In this document: positions 7,424 to 7,948 of the stretch, piece by piece | How the letters are laid out: the number at the start of each line of letters is the position of its first letter | Numbering within the stretch: the first letter of the stretch is position 1 | DNA from: a bacterium | Lineage (GTDB): Bacteria; Armatimonadota; Chthonomonadetes; Chthonomonadales; Chthonomonadaceae | Length of the DNA: 7,948 bases | Assembly (NCBI GenBank): GCA_021805405.1 | Contig: JAJZFK010000481.1 | Span: forward strand, 1 to 7,948 | Direction of reading: 5' to 3' | Translations under genes and position numbers: made by a program | The notes under the pieces: model-generated | What the model saw: the letters and a program-made list of their open reading frames with translations, nothing else | The model's database searches: none | What the model was told of the DNA's origin: nothing

Positions 7424-7948
7424 TTATTTCAGCCACCTTGCATATTTTTGCTCTAAAAGTGCGGCACCCTCCGATCTGCCGGTTTCCCGTAGTCTGGTTA
7501 GGTACTTGGGTAGCGGACTTTTGCCTGTTTCGTGAATAGCATGAAACGGCCCGCCCTCAGCAATCACTGTCCAGAGAGGATCTACCACCTGAGCACCGGT
7601 ATCTACGAGGTGCTGCATCTGTTCATCGTGCCAGCCCTGCAGCTTGGCGGCACCCTTAAGCACGGTGTCCGGTTCGCTTGATGCGATATTGAACTGCTCA
7701 TGTGGGTCGTTGGTAAGGTTGAACAGCATCTCGTTGGGAAATAGGTGGAAGCCGTCGTGGTATGTTCGCATGTACATTTGCAGGGCATCGTCCTGCCGCC
7801 ATACTGCCGTGCGCTGGCAAACGTGAGCGCACTGGCTGATGACCAGGTGGTCTCGTCCATTCTGTGGTTGGCCGCTCTTCACAGCGTTCGCGAAGCTTAT
7901 TCCGTCCCATATTGCTGGCGACTTACCATTTAGCAGCTCCATCAGATC
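7424..7948 (-). CDS. Sulfatase, C-terminal part (5' end beyond window edge)
   Basis: The last 174 codons of a type I sulfatase (alkaline-phosphatase superfamily) are present. The frame is still open at the window edge: two codons (Asp, Leu) precede the first Met at 7942, so that Met is internal. Features fit the C-terminal subdomain of the family: a DLMELLNGK stretch like the usual DLxPTLLDLAG, followed by WDGISFANAVKSGQ, RTYHDGFHLF, and then MLFNLTNDPHEQFNIA, the family's LYDLxxDPxExxNLA signature. Sulfatases hydrolyse sulfate esters with a formylglycine made from Cys or Ser in a C/S-X-P/A-X-R motif; that motif and any signal peptide lie outside the window. The maturase immediately downstream probably activates this protein. 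The substrate cannot be inferred from this fragment, though the hydrolase two genes on suggests a glycan. Confidence 0.9.
   Translation of the reverse strand, partial: DLMELLNGKSPAIWDGISFANAVKSGQPQNGRDHLVISQCAHVCQRTAVWRQDDALQMYMRTYHDGFHLFPNEMLFNLTNDPHEQFNIASSEPDTVLKGAAKLQGWHDEQMQHLVDTGAQVVDPLWTVIAEGGPFHAIHETGKSPLPKYLTRLRETGRSEGAALLEQKYARWLK
7433..7439 (-). promoter_or_regulatory. Ribosome binding site of the maturase, inside the sulfatase gene
   Basis: On the minus strand AAGGTGG ends 10 bases before the maturase ATG at 7422 and overlaps the last codons of the sulfatase. The spacing is slightly long. With stop and start separated by a single base, ribosomes finishing the sulfatase could re-initiate here. 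Confidence 0.5.

Noticed and set aside
7940..7942. ATG at 7942 as the start of the sulfatase gene
   Set aside because: The frame stays open to the window edge, and the family's catalytic N-terminal domain is missing, so this Met is internal.

Overview
The window looks like a bacterial chromosome segment with moderate base composition. It comes from a lineage equipped to break down sulfated glycans: it carries a sulfatase, an anaerobic-type sulfatase-maturating radical SAM enzyme, and a large secreted multidomain glycoside hydrolase. This gene content, together with the pseudopilin-like C-terminus in the first protein, fits groups such as Armatimonadota, Planctomycetota or Verrucomicrobiota. 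There is no rRNA or other phylogenetic marker, so this is only a low-confidence guess. The frames are intact, and no mobile element, CRISPR array, tRNA or rRNA was seen.

Left half, plus strand (136-3236): two overlapping genes, probably one transcription unit. A strong ribosome binding site and a short perfect inverted repeat precede the first. The first encodes a single-pass membrane protein with a long helical middle and a C-terminus like those of type II secretion pseudopilins, but without a pilin leader. The second encodes a membrane protein with two hydrophobic hairpins, each followed by HEAT-like helices. Neither could be assigned a function.

Middle (3237-3813): a 577-base gap between convergent genes, with no convincing gene, RNA or classical terminator.

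Right half, minus strand (transcribed from 7948 toward 3814): a tight operon of (i) the C-terminal 174 codons of a sulfatase that runs off the window edge, (ii) an anaerobic sulfatase maturase with complete radical SAM and SPASM cysteine motifs plus a C-terminal SEC-C zinc-binding tail, starting one base after the sulfatase stop, and (iii) a 747-residue secreted clan GH-A-like glycoside hydrolase with Ig-like and discoidin-like domains, starting from TTG behind a strong AGGAG. The likely logic is that the maturase converts the sulfatase active-site Cys or Ser to formylglycine, the sulfatase removes sulfate esters from a glycan, and the hydrolase cuts that glycan or a related one outside the cytoplasm. 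The glycan cannot be named from this sequence.
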